A stretch of DNA of 64,000 nucleotides from Spirosoma sp. KCTC 42546 (GTDB lineage: Bacteria; Bacteroidota; Bacteroidia; Cytophagales; Spirosomataceae). This document shows, one piece after another, positions 44,831-52,393 of the stretch (position 1 is the stretch's first letter; each line of letters begins with the position of its first letter). The notes beneath the pieces are model-generated. The model was not told the origin of the DNA. It saw only the letters and a program-made list of their open reading frames with translations, and did not search any database. The position numbers and the translations under genes were made by a program. Location: NCBI RefSeq assembly GCF_006965485.1, contig NZ_CP041360.1, forward strand, positions 310,001 to 374,000. The letters run 5' to 3'.

Positions 44831-45682
44831 CTACCGAAGTAATTCGGCTGGTAACAGGCTAATATTGCGAATCTGAATGTTCTTATAAAACACTTCTGCG
44901 CCTTCCGATTGCAATTGAATTTTACCTTTCGTGAGCGGCACCACCTGCCCATCGACAAGGTGGCGCGTGTGGGTCAATACTAGATTGACTTTGCCATTCA
45001 TGACATGCAGGCATGTATCGCCGACACAATATAGCTCCAGTACATTCCACTGTCCCGAAGGTTTCTCGGCGTCAGGGTACTTCAGACATGACCGGCCAAC
45101 GGGTGTTTTATCCTGAAATGTAATTGGCGTGGCTCCTGGCTCATACACATAAGTGCCTTTATCCGTTTTACGGGCTGATATATCGGCTAGTACGTTCATA
45201 ACGCCCCAATAATCACCACAATCGCCCTCCTGTACCTGCAATTCAAACGACTCCATCCATAACATGGGCGTTCCGTGCGGGCCTACGCTATGATATAGTA
45301 GCCCACTATCGCGGGGGCGGTCGAGTTTGGGAGGCCACTTTAGTGTTCCCCACTTGAATTCCATTCGGAGATGGTAATTCTCGAATTCGGCAAGCGTATT
45401 GATACCGCCGAAGGTTTCTCCCGAAATCCGCAGGGCTGGTTGACCCTCTACGGTCGTTACCGAGAAAACATGATTTGGGTCGTTATTGAGGCCAATGGGC
45501 GGGCTTTTTTCTGCCTGATTATCTTTCGCATAAGGGCGATCAAGGTAGGTTTCCCAACCACTTAAGTTTTTCCCATTGAAAAGAGATTGCCACCTTCCTG
45601 GCTGGGAAGAGGGTTGCGCACGAAGGGAAATGAGCGAAACCACACTGAGGCATATCGGTAAGAAGAGGAATTTCATTCGCAT
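44831..45682 (-). CDS. DUF1080 (3-keto-disaccharide hydrolase-like) protein, large
   Basis: A 283-residue exported protein with one DUF1080 domain: signal peptide about 1-22, then the entry motif WQSLFNGKNLSGWETY (about 31-46) and the jelly-roll pattern ENYHLRMEFKWGTLKWP and SGLLYHSVGPHG, ending VFYKNIQIRNI. DUF1080 is also called 3-keto-disaccharide hydrolase domain after characterised members in Bacteroides. It is longer than its neighbour by about 80 residues, mostly an insertion in the middle. Likely periplasmic carbohydrate processing; substrate unknown. Confidence 0.88.
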   Translation of the reverse strand: MRMKFLFLPICLSVVSLISLRAQPSSQPGRWQSLFNGKNLSGWETYLDRPYAKDNQAEKSPPIGLNNDPNHVFSVTTVEGQPALRISGETFGGINTLAEFENYHLRMEFKWGTLKWPPKLDRPRDSGLLYHSVGPHGTPMLWMESFELQVQEGDCGDYWGVMNVLADISARKTDKGTYVYEPGATPITFQDKTPVGRSCLKYPDAEKPSGQWNVLELYCVGDTCLHVMNGKVNLVLTHTRHLVDGQVVPLTKGKIQLQSEGAEVFYKNIQIRNISLLPAELLR

Positions 45683-45725
45683 TAAGGGGTTTTGGGAAGA
45701 GGAAAAGGGGATAACGAAAAGTGGT

Positions 45726-45769
45726 AAAATAAAAATGCCATAACTCAGCAGTTATGGCATTTTTATTTT
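45726..45769. terminator. Intrinsic terminator after DUF1080
   Basis: Perfect 20-nt arms (45726-45745, 45750-45769) with a 4-nt loop and A/T-rich outer ends; the right arm includes the first base of the stop codon of the small DUF1080 gene. It separates the two DUF1080 genes, which share a strand. Confidence 0.92.
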
Positions 45770-46365
45770 TACAATTCCTGCAACTTCATATTCCGCCAGC
45801 GGACTTTAATACCGCCACCATCATGGATTTGTAAGGCTACAGAGCCTTCGCCTTTACCAATTTTTTCGTCTGTTAAATCAACCATAGGTGTACCGTTCAG
45901 GAAGGTTTGAACATGATCGCCTTCTACCCGAATGCGGAGTTTATTCCAATCGGTAGGTTTCAGAATGGTTTCTTTTTCGTCGGGAATCTGCACCAGCCAG
46001 CCACGACCGTATGATTCATAGATACCGCCCGTATCATGATTGGGTGGAGCCACTTCTACCTGCCAGCCATTCACTTTAGTGCCCTCTACCGTTGACCGGA
46101 AAAATACACCACTATTGCCATTGGCTTCCTCTTTGAATTCCAGTGTTAAGTCGAAATTCTTGTAGAATTTCTCGGTAGCCAGATAGCCGTATTTCTTGTC
46201 AGGACCGCTTTCGCAGATGAGTTCACCGTTTTCGACATACCATTTTTCGGTACCGTAAATTTTCCACCCGCTTAGATCTTTGCCATTAAACAGCTTAATG
46301 GTTTTGGTTGGGGCTGTGAAGGCCAGTACAGTTAACATAAGGCCGAAAGCAACGCAGTATTTCAT
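45769..46365 (-). CDS. DUF1080 (3-keto-disaccharide hydrolase-like) protein, small
   Basis: A 198-residue exported single-domain DUF1080 protein. After a signal peptide (about 1-20) comes IKLFNGKDLSGWKIYGTEKW, then FDLTLEFKEEANGNSGVFFRS and a C-terminal strand VRWRNMKLQEL. These match the core of the larger neighbour, so the two may have arisen by duplication or act as a pair. It starts 43 bp after the lactonase gene. Substrate unknown. Confidence 0.88.
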   Translation of the reverse strand: MKYCVAFGLMLTVLAFTAPTKTIKLFNGKDLSGWKIYGTEKWYVENGELICESGPDKKYGYLATEKFYKNFDLTLEFKEEANGNSGVFFRSTVEGTKVNGWQVEVAPPNHDTGGIYESYGRGWLVQIPDEKETILKPTDWNKLRIRVEGDHVQTFLNGTPMVDLTDEKIGKGEGSVALQIHDGGGIKVRWRNMKLQEL

Positions 46366-46408
46366 TGATTAGGAGTTTGGGGTGTATTATTGATTTTTGG
46401 GTATATAA

Positions 46409-47533
46409 TTACCGACTGGCCATGATTACGCAGACGGGAGCGGGTACTTTCACGGAGTGACCAGTATAGGTTAGTTTTCCGGTTTTCTGATCGCGTTTGA
46501 AAATCGTGATGTTATCCGAATCCTGATTGGCAACAAAGACAAAATCCCCTTTGGGATCAATCAGGAAGTTTCGGGGTGTTTTCCCTTCCGTAGATTGATC
46601 ACCCACTTTGGTCAGCTTGCCATCGGTACCGATGGCAAAAATAGCCAGCGAATTATAACCCCGGTTTGACTGATACAGGAATTTGCCTGCCGGGTCAATA
46701 TGAATATCGGCACTGGTATTCTCACTGGTAAAATTAGCTGGTAAGGTCTTCACATTGTCTTCCAGTAAGGTTAGAGCACCCGTTTTGGCATTTCGTGAAA
46801 ACACAGCCACCGAGGAAGTCAGTTCTTCTACTAAATAGGCGTATTTTCCATTAGGATGGAATGTAAAATGGCGGGGTCCCGATCCAGGCTTTACAGCTAC
46901 ATAGGGTACTGTTGCTGGTTTTACTTTGCTGGACTTAACGTCAATGTCGAAGATCGTAAGCTTATCAATGCCCAGATCGGCCACATACAGGAATCGGTTA
47001 TCAGGGGCCAGTGTCGCGGAGTGAACGTGTGCTCTTTCCTGCCGCTTGGCATTAGGCCCAGCCCCTGTATCCTGAACAGTATCGGTTGCCGGGGCCAGCG
47101 TACCATCTGCCTTGATAGGTAATACTGTTAGGCTCCCTCCGCCGTAGTTAGCAACGAAGGCTGTTTTTCCCGTCTGGTCAACACTAACATGGCAGGGGGC
47201 CGAGGCCAGAGATGGCTGGCTATTCAGAAGGGTTAGTTTACCTGTAGTCCGGTCAATGGAATAGGCGCTCACACCGCCTTCCGTTTTAGCCGCTGCTTCG
47301 TTTGCAGAATAGAGGTAGTTACCTGAAGGGTGAAGGGCCAAAAATGATGGACTTTTTGCATTAGAGACCGATTGGACCGGTTGCATGGTACCTGCTTTTC
47401 GGTCGAACTCAAACACATAGATACCTTCGCTTCCCCGCGTGGAATAAGTACCAATGTACATGATTTCTTTGGCCGACTGAGCTTGTGCGGCCAGGCTTAG
47501 GCCAATCAAAATGGTTGTTAAGGGTTTATTCAT
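46409..47533 (-). CDS. Secreted lactonase-family beta-propeller protein
   Basis: A 374-residue exported protein of the YbhE/Pgl lactonase family, a seven-bladed beta-propeller that includes 6-phosphogluconolactonase. Repeats carry the family pattern, for example PSFLALHPSGNYLYSANE, GPRHFTFHPNGKYAYLVEE and TPRNFLIDPKGDFVFVANQ. A signal peptide (about 1-20) places it in the periplasm, so its substrate is more likely a sugar lactone outside the cytoplasm than the pentose-phosphate intermediate. It is next to two DUF1080 genes. Confidence 0.88.
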   Translation of the reverse strand: MNKPLTTILIGLSLAAQAQSAKEIMYIGTYSTRGSEGIYVFEFDRKAGTMQPVQSVSNAKSPSFLALHPSGNYLYSANEAAAKTEGGVSAYSIDRTTGKLTLLNSQPSLASAPCHVSVDQTGKTAFVANYGGGSLTVLPIKADGTLAPATDTVQDTGAGPNAKRQERAHVHSATLAPDNRFLYVADLGIDKLTIFDIDVKSSKVKPATVPYVAVKPGSGPRHFTFHPNGKYAYLVEELTSSVAVFSRNAKTGALTLLEDNVKTLPANFTSENTSADIHIDPAGKFLYQSNRGYNSLAIFAIGTDGKLTKVGDQSTEGKTPRNFLIDPKGDFVFVANQDSDNITIFKRDQKTGKLTYTGHSVKVPAPVCVIMASR

Positions 47534-47721
47534 AAAAACAATGATGAGTCAAATTAATAAGAGCAAAGCGGCTTTAAACTACCGATGTCATTTTTGTTCA
47601 TCGTAGGGTAGGGTTTGCTGCTTATAGCGATCTAAGCAAATTCTAATTAATTTCTAAGGAAAAAAGCGGATAGAATAGCTTTACATGAAAATTGGTATTA
47701 AAACGATTAGTCAGAATCTTG

Positions 47722-47729
47722 TACTTTTG
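47722..47729 (+). promoter_or_regulatory. -7 promoter element of the OmpA lipoprotein gene
   Basis: TACTTTTG on the plus strand, a perfect match to TAnnTTTG, 82 bases upstream of the ompA-like ATG. No convincing -33 TTTG was found at 19-21 nt upstream. Confidence 0.5.
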
Positions 47730-47810
47730 CAAAACGATTCAGTTTATGCTGGGTGTATATTGTTAATAACCTAACTTTTTCGTTACTAGTTACTATTCTT
47801 CTCTATCAGT

Positions 47811-48695
47811 ATGAAACGATTTTTGATTATCATTGCTGCTGTGACTATGCTGGCTTCCTGCAATAGTAAGAAGCGGCTGGCTGAAATTAAATCCCTACAA
47901 GACGCTCGCGACAAGGCTGTTGCTTCGTTGAACGATTGTGACCAACGCACGGCTGATCTGAAAACACAACTGGCAGCTAAAGACACAGACCTGCAAGGTA
48001 AAGATAAGCAGGTTACCGATTTGCAATCTCAGATCGACTACCTCAAAAAGACGAACACGAACCTCCTCGACCGGATGTCGGATTTGTCCATTGTGAGTAA
48101 GTCGGGTGCCGAAAGTATTAAGAAATCACTCGAAACCCTGAACGAGCAAACCAAATACACCAATAACCTCAATGCTTCTATTCAACGGAAAGATTCAATG
48201 AATCTGGCGCTGGTGATGAGTCTGAAGCGGTCTTTGGATGATATTAACGACCAGGATGTTCAGGTTGAAGTGAAGAAAGGAGTTGTGTATGTTTCTCTTT
48301 CAGATAAACTGCTCTTCAAATCAGGTAGTTTTGAAGTGTTGCCAGCTGCTGAAACCGTACTGGGCAAAGTGGCTAAGGTCGTAAATGATCACAAAGATCT
48401 CGATATCTTAGTAGAAGGTCATACGGACGTTGTCCCCATTGCTACATCGTCTATCAAAGACAACTGGGATTTGAGTGCATTACGGGCTACATCTGTTGTT
48501 CGGACGTTGCAGAAGAAATTTAGCGTAGCGCCTGAGCGTATGACTGCTGGTGGCCGTTCTGAATTTGCTCCTAAAGATGATAACACGACCGACGCCGGTC
48601 GTCAGCAAAACCGCCGAACGGAAATTATCATTACGCCCAAACTCGATCAGTTCTTTAACCTGCTTTCGAGCGGTCAGGCTGGCGGAAGCAAATAA
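47811..48695 (+). CDS. OmpA-family lipoprotein
   Basis: A 294-residue outer-membrane lipoprotein that binds peptidoglycan. The signal ends in the lipobox LASC (C17). A long heptad-like coiled region follows (about 25-130, e.g. AKDTDLQGKDKQVTDLQSQI), then the OmpA domain (about 165-285) with DILVEGHTDVVPI, the conserved peptidoglycan-binding DNWDLSALRATSVVRTLQ and QQNRRTEIIITPKL. It is a single-gene unit with a -7 element upstream and a perfect palindromic terminator downstream. Confidence 0.92.
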   Translation: MKRFLIIIAAVTMLASCNSKKRLAEIKSLQDARDKAVASLNDCDQRTADLKTQLAAKDTDLQGKDKQVTDLQSQIDYLKKTNTNLLDRMSDLSIVSKSGAESIKKSLETLNEQTKYTNNLNASIQRKDSMNLALVMSLKRSLDDINDQDVQVEVKKGVVYVSLSDKLLFKSGSFEVLPAAETVLGKVAKVVNDHKDLDILVEGHTDVVPIATSSIKDNWDLSALRATSVVRTLQKKFSVAPERMTAGGRSEFAPKDDNTTDAGRQQNRRTEIIITPKLDQFFNLLSSGQAGGSK

Positions 48696-48716
48696 TAGCT
48701 TGCTTCTTTCGAGATT

Positions 48717-48760
48717 GATATTAAAAAAGGCTTGCCATATGGCAAGCCTTTTTTAATATC
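48717..48760. terminator. 44-nt perfect palindrome, bidirectional terminator
   Basis: The two 22-nt halves (48717-48738, 48739-48760) are exact reverse complements with no loop bases between them. It carries A6 and T6 runs and lies between the convergent OmpA and lspA genes, 14 bases before the lspA end. It is a bidirectional terminator and is perfectly symmetric as DNA. Confidence 0.95.
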
Positions 48761-48774
48761 GTCAGTTCGGAATG

Positions 48775-49554
48775 CTATTCCGAATGCTTTTCCTCATCAG
48801 GTAGAACGGATTCAGGAGTATCCTGCTGATTATCAGCGGCTGGTGTCTCTTCCTCAATTTCATCTTGTGTAGATTGTGACTCCCGGTCACTATCCATAAA
48901 TTCTTCCGTTGGTAATACGGATGCTTCAACCGGATCTGGGCCAGAAACAGGAAGCATATGGTCTTCAACGTGCTGATCACCGAAGAACCGGCGCTGGAAG
49001 AATAGAATTAGGCAAACGCCGATGAAAATACAGGAGTCGGCTACATTAAAAATGGGCGTTGAATAATATTGACCTCCCCAGACAGGTACCCAGTCAGGAA
49101 TGAACCCTTCCCAAACATCAACAAAAATCATATCAATCACCTGCCCATGAAACCAGGGAGTAGGTGAGCCATAGGGAGCGTTATTCAGAAAAACCCCATA
49201 AAACGTACTGTCAATAACATTGCCAACTGCTCCGGCCAAAATCATGGACATTGCCCATAAAAGTCCGTTGGGAGCACCACGATGGGCCAGATTCACCAAA
49301 TAATAGCCAATGCCGACCATCGCAAAAAGCCGGAATACACTCAATAACAGCTTGCCGTACTCGTGCCCCAACTGCATCCCAAATGCCATGCCCGGGTTCA
49401 GTACATAATGTAGCTTGAGCCAGTCGCCAACTACCTTAACCTGACCGGCAAAACCAGGAGCCATGTACTGATGAACAGCCAGTTTTACCCCCTGATCAAG
49501 AGCAATCAGGACTAGCGTAAGCAGAAAAAATTTAAAGGGACTTTTCTGAATCAT
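48775..49554 (-). CDS. lspA: Lipoprotein signal peptidase with acidic tail
   Basis: LspA cleaves the signal from prolipoproteins after diacylglyceryl transfer. The 259-residue protein has four helices, with the catalytic aspartates D115 (GNVIDSTFYG) and D173 (FNVADSCIFIG) and the early LKLHYVLNPGMAFGM. An insertion between the last two helices (about 132-165) is common in Bacteroidota. The unusual part is the last 65 residues, an acidic cytoplasmic tail rich in Glu, Asp, Ser and Pro. The ATG at 49554 is used; the ATG at 49572 would overlap the upstream hairpin. Confidence 0.92.
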   Translation of the reverse strand: MIQKSPFKFFLLTLVLIALDQGVKLAVHQYMAPGFAGQVKVVGDWLKLHYVLNPGMAFGMQLGHEYGKLLLSVFRLFAMVGIGYYLVNLAHRGAPNGLLWAMSMILAGAVGNVIDSTFYGVFLNNAPYGSPTPWFHGQVIDMIFVDVWEGFIPDWVPVWGGQYYSTPIFNVADSCIFIGVCLILFFQRRFFGDQHVEDHMLPVSGPDPVEASVLPTEEFMDSDRESQSTQDEIEEETPAADNQQDTPESVLPDEEKHSE

Positions 49555-49557
49555 AAT

Positions 49558-49604
49558 AAAAAAAGGTGGCACAGCATGGCTCGGGTTGCCCGGCTTGCTG
49601 TGCC
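49558..49604 (-). terminator. Hairpin and U-run directly before lspA
   Basis: On the minus strand a GC-rich stem (9 bp between 49596-49604 and 49568-49576, with an inner CGGG/CCCG stem) is followed by seven T at 49564-49558, ending 4 bases before the lspA ATG. It looks like the terminator of the proline dehydrogenase gene, or an attenuator for lspA. Confidence 0.7.
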
Positions 49605-49670
49605 AGTCATTAAATACTTGTCATATGTAGTCAAGCGTATCAAGAGTAGTCAGGTTGTAAGGATAACCCT

Positions 49671-49706
49671 TGACCATCAATGACAACCTCTGACCATTAT
49701 TGACCA
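49671..49706 (-). repeat. Phased TGGTCA direct repeats
   Basis: Three TGACCA (TGGTCA on the minus strand) copies start at 49671, 49691 and 49701, at spacings of 20 and 10 bp, just after the proline dehydrogenase stop. Adjacent bases also match partly (ATGGTCARRGGTT in two copies). Possible operator or tandem-duplication remnant. Confidence 0.55.
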
Positions 49707-49707
49707 C

Positions 49708-50973
49708 TTATCTTGACCGGCAGTTTCTCCGCCGTTTCAATTCATCACTCACCAATGTGAACTCTCTGCTGCTCTGTCCGGCAATGGATTTATTTTCATC
49801 GGCCCTCCGGAACAGATAGGGCATTACCGTGTCAACAGGGCCATAAGGCACATATTTAGCCACATTATACCCTGCATTGGCCAGGTTATAAGAGATGTTG
49901 TCACTCATTCCCAATAACTGTGCGAAATAAATATGGGAGTCGTTTGGAGCTATACCCAGTTGTTTCATTTGCTGGATACAATACTGACAACTGTCTTCAT
50001 TGTGAGTACCAAGACATACTGAGATGGTATCCCTATGCTCTAAACAAAAGTCGATGGCTCCGTTAAACGCCTGGTCAGTATCTTCTTTGGTAGGCTGAAT
50101 GGGATCCTGATATTCTTCTTCGTGGGCACGTAACCGTTCTTTTTCCAGATAGGCACCCCGAACCAATTTTACCCCTAGATAATACCCTTTGGCCTGGGCT
50201 TCGGCGGTGTCACGGCGTAAATGATCGAAGCTTTCCCAGCGGTACATCTGGTACGTATTGTAAACAACGGGGCGCTCATGATTATAGCGATCCATCATTT
50301 CATACGCCAGCGTATCAATCGTGTCTTGAATCCAGCTCTCTTCGGCGTCAATAAAAATGCGGACATTTCGTTCGTAGGCGCGCCGACAAAGCGTATCGAC
50401 CCGCTGCATGACCCGGTCAAATTCAGCCTTTTGCGCCTTGTTCAACGAGTCGCCAATCTGAACAGCTTCAAGCAGTTCCGTAGAAGCAACGCCTGTTACT
50501 TTGAAAACCGAGAAAGGAATGTCTTTGGATTCGCTGGCGCGTTCGATCGTGCGGAGGATTTCGAGCGTTGTTTCATCGAAACTTTTTTCAGTTTCTTCGC
50601 CTTCAACAGAATAATCGAGGATAGTACCAACATGGACGTCGTGGAGATGGCGGATGGTTTGTTCGCAATCGCGGATACTCTCTCCTCCACAAAATTGTTC
50701 GAAAATAGTGTTTTTAATGAGGAATTTGATGGGAAGGTGAAGGCGTAAGGCGATCTTTATAAAAAAAGTACCTAAATTTACCAGCCATCCCTTATTCATC
50801 AACGCAAATAACCAGTAGGTCTTTCGGAGTTTGAAGTCCGACTGGGACGAAAAAGCAATCGAAGTGTCCTCAAATGAAACGGGTTTTACATCAGTAAGGC
50901 CCTGGACTGTCTCCGGCATTAGATTACTTCGGTTCGACATATTAGTGCTCCGTTTGGGCGGTGCTACTTGCAT
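49708..50973 (-). CDS. Proline dehydrogenase
   Basis: A 421-residue FAD enzyme that oxidises proline to pyrroline-5-carboxylate and feeds electrons to the respiratory chain. It is a stand-alone PutA-like catalytic domain: FIDAEESWIQDTIDTLAYEM, YYLGVKLVRGAYLEKERLRA, LGTHNEDSCQYCIQ and the C-terminal YVPYGPVDTVMPYLFRRADENKSI, which form the barrel and FAD/proline site. The N-terminal 30 residues are poorly conserved and later starts at 50940 or 50919 are possible. It is divergent from aroG-like DAHP synthase/chorismate mutase, with a 221-bp gap holding a minus-strand -7 element. Confidence 0.93.
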   Translation of the reverse strand: MQVAPPKRSTNMSNRSNLMPETVQGLTDVKPVSFEDTSIAFSSQSDFKLRKTYWLFALMNKGWLVNLGTFFIKIALRLHLPIKFLIKNTIFEQFCGGESIRDCEQTIRHLHDVHVGTILDYSVEGEETEKSFDETTLEILRTIERASESKDIPFSVFKVTGVASTELLEAVQIGDSLNKAQKAEFDRVMQRVDTLCRRAYERNVRIFIDAEESWIQDTIDTLAYEMMDRYNHERPVVYNTYQMYRWESFDHLRRDTAEAQAKGYYLGVKLVRGAYLEKERLRAHEEEYQDPIQPTKEDTDQAFNGAIDFCLEHRDTISVCLGTHNEDSCQYCIQQMKQLGIAPNDSHIYFAQLLGMSDNISYNLANAGYNVAKYVPYGPVDTVMPYLFRRADENKSIAGQSSREFTLVSDELKRRRNCRSR

Positions 50974-50998
50974 AACTTAAATGCGTGTCGGCTAACAC

Positions 50999-51026
50999 GA
51001 CCGAAATATATAACGAAATTTCGGTC
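50999..51026. promoter_or_regulatory. Inverted repeat in the proline dehydrogenase leader
   Basis: GACCGAAAT (50999-51007) and ATTTCGGTC (51018-51026) form a 9-bp inverted repeat with 10 bases between, in the stretch between the mapped -7 element and the start codon. Candidate operator or leader hairpin; regulator unknown. Confidence 0.5.
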
Positions 51027-51120
51027 AATCGGTTAACTCACCGGCGCGGCTTATTTGGACAAACTAAAAATGGTTTTAGACAAATTAAGGAACCGGCTTG
51101 AAATACAGCCAATTCCCTTG

Positions 51121-51128
51121 CAAATATA
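51121..51128 (-). promoter_or_regulatory. -7 promoter element of proline dehydrogenase gene
   Basis: On the minus strand this reads TATATTTG, a full match to TAnnTTTG, about 148 bases before the ATG at 50973. No TTTG is seen at the expected -33 distance, so the promoter is tentative. Confidence 0.5.
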
Positions 51129-51194
51129 CCATAAAATTAAATTGAAAGTTCCCGATAGAGTAGATCGGTATTACTCTTAGATTAAGCGTTAAGT

Positions 51195-52298
51195 ATGAAA
51201 GTCGAATTAGCCGTAGAGCCGCTGGGATCGTGGATTGAGACCAACGGCAAACCTCTGATCATTGCGGGCCCCTGCAGTGCTGAGACCGAAGATCAGTTAG
51301 TTGAAACCGCTCGCCAGTTGAAAGCACTGGACGCGGTTCATGTTATTCGCGCGGGCGTTTGGAAGCCCCGCACCCGGCCGGGTAGTTTTGAGGGTATGGG
51401 CGAAGCCGCTCTGCCCTGGATTCAGCGCGCCAAAGCCGAAACGGGTCTGCCGTTTGCGGTTGAGGTAGCTACCCCCCAGCACATTGAATTGGCTCTGAAA
51501 TATGGTGTTGATATCCTGTGGATAGGTGCCCGTACCACCGTTAATCCATTTAATGTACAGGAAATTGCGGATGCTCTTCGTGGAGTTGATGTACCTGTAT
51601 TGGTAAAAAACCCTGTAAACCCTGACTTAGCTCTTTGGGTTGGTGCCTTTGAACGTATTGCCGGAGCCGGTATTACGAAATTAGGAGCTATTCACCGTGG
51701 ATTTGCAACAGGTGAAGCCAGCAAGTACCGTAACGTACCGATGTGGCAGATGGCCATTGAACTGAAGTCGATTTTCCCACAATTGCCTATCATTGGCGAT
51801 CCAAGCCACATGGCTGGTAAGCGGGCTTATCTGAACGAACTGGCTCAGATGGCACTCGATCTTAACTACGATGGCCTGATCGTTGAATCGCACATCGATC
51901 CAGACAAAGCATGGAGTGATGCTGCACAGCAGTTGACCCCTGCTGCTTTTGGTGAGATGCTCGATCATCTGCAAATTCGTCAGGTTGAATCGCAAAATCT
52001 GGAATTTCAGAGCTTTACAGAGCAGTCACGACGCAGTATTGATAACGTAGATCGGCAGATTGTCGAGATGCTGGCTGCCCGGATGGCACTGGTTGAACGC
52101 CTGGCCGAATACAAGCGTGACAATAACGTGACGCTTTTCCAGCCTGACCGTTGGAAAGAAATTCTGAAAACGCGTACCGAATTAGGCCAAAAACTGGGTT
52201 TATACCCTGAACTGGTGGAAGAAATCTACAAGATTATCCACATGGAGTCGATTCGGAAACAAACGGAGATTATCCACAGCGCAGCGCAAAGCGCATAG
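51195..52298 (+). CDS. Bifunctional DAHP synthase / chorismate mutase
   Basis: A 367-residue fusion: an N-terminal type I beta DAHP synthase (about 15-265) that condenses PEP and erythrose 4-phosphate, with PEP/metal motifs IAGPCSAETE, WKPRTRPGSFEGMG, LGAIHRGF and IIGDPSHMAGKR, and a C-terminal AroQ-type chorismate mutase (about 275-360: DNVDRQIVEMLAARMALVER, LAEYKRDNN). The arrangement is common in Bacteroidota and couples the first step of the shikimate pathway to the branch toward phenylalanine and tyrosine, probably for allosteric control. Confidence 0.95.
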   Translation: MKVELAVEPLGSWIETNGKPLIIAGPCSAETEDQLVETARQLKALDAVHVIRAGVWKPRTRPGSFEGMGEAALPWIQRAKAETGLPFAVEVATPQHIELALKYGVDILWIGARTTVNPFNVQEIADALRGVDVPVLVKNPVNPDLALWVGAFERIAGAGITKLGAIHRGFATGEASKYRNVPMWQMAIELKSIFPQLPIIGDPSHMAGKRAYLNELAQMALDLNYDGLIVESHIDPDKAWSDAAQQLTPAAFGEMLDHLQIRQVESQNLEFQSFTEQSRRSIDNVDRQIVEMLAARMALVERLAEYKRDNNVTLFQPDRWKEILKTRTELGQKLGLYPELVEEIYKIIHMESIRKQTEIIHSAAQSA

Positions 52299-52306
52299 CT
52301 TGCTTT

Positions 52307-52390
52307 AGTGGAGTAAGTGGAATGGGTGCAGTAGGTGAAGTAAGGACTAAAACTTACGGCACTCACTGCACCCATTTCACTTACTCCACT
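52307..52390. repeat. Long inverted repeat IR5
   Basis: Arms of 38 nt (52307-52344 and 52353-52390) with an 8-nt loop; the outer 24 bp pair fully with one G-U wobble in the plus-strand RNA, and the inner part has four mismatches. It lies between the convergent DAHP synthase and DUF4249 genes. Arms use the same AGTGGAGTAAGTGG words as IR1 and IR2. Confidence 0.88.
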
Positions 52391-52393
52391 TTT

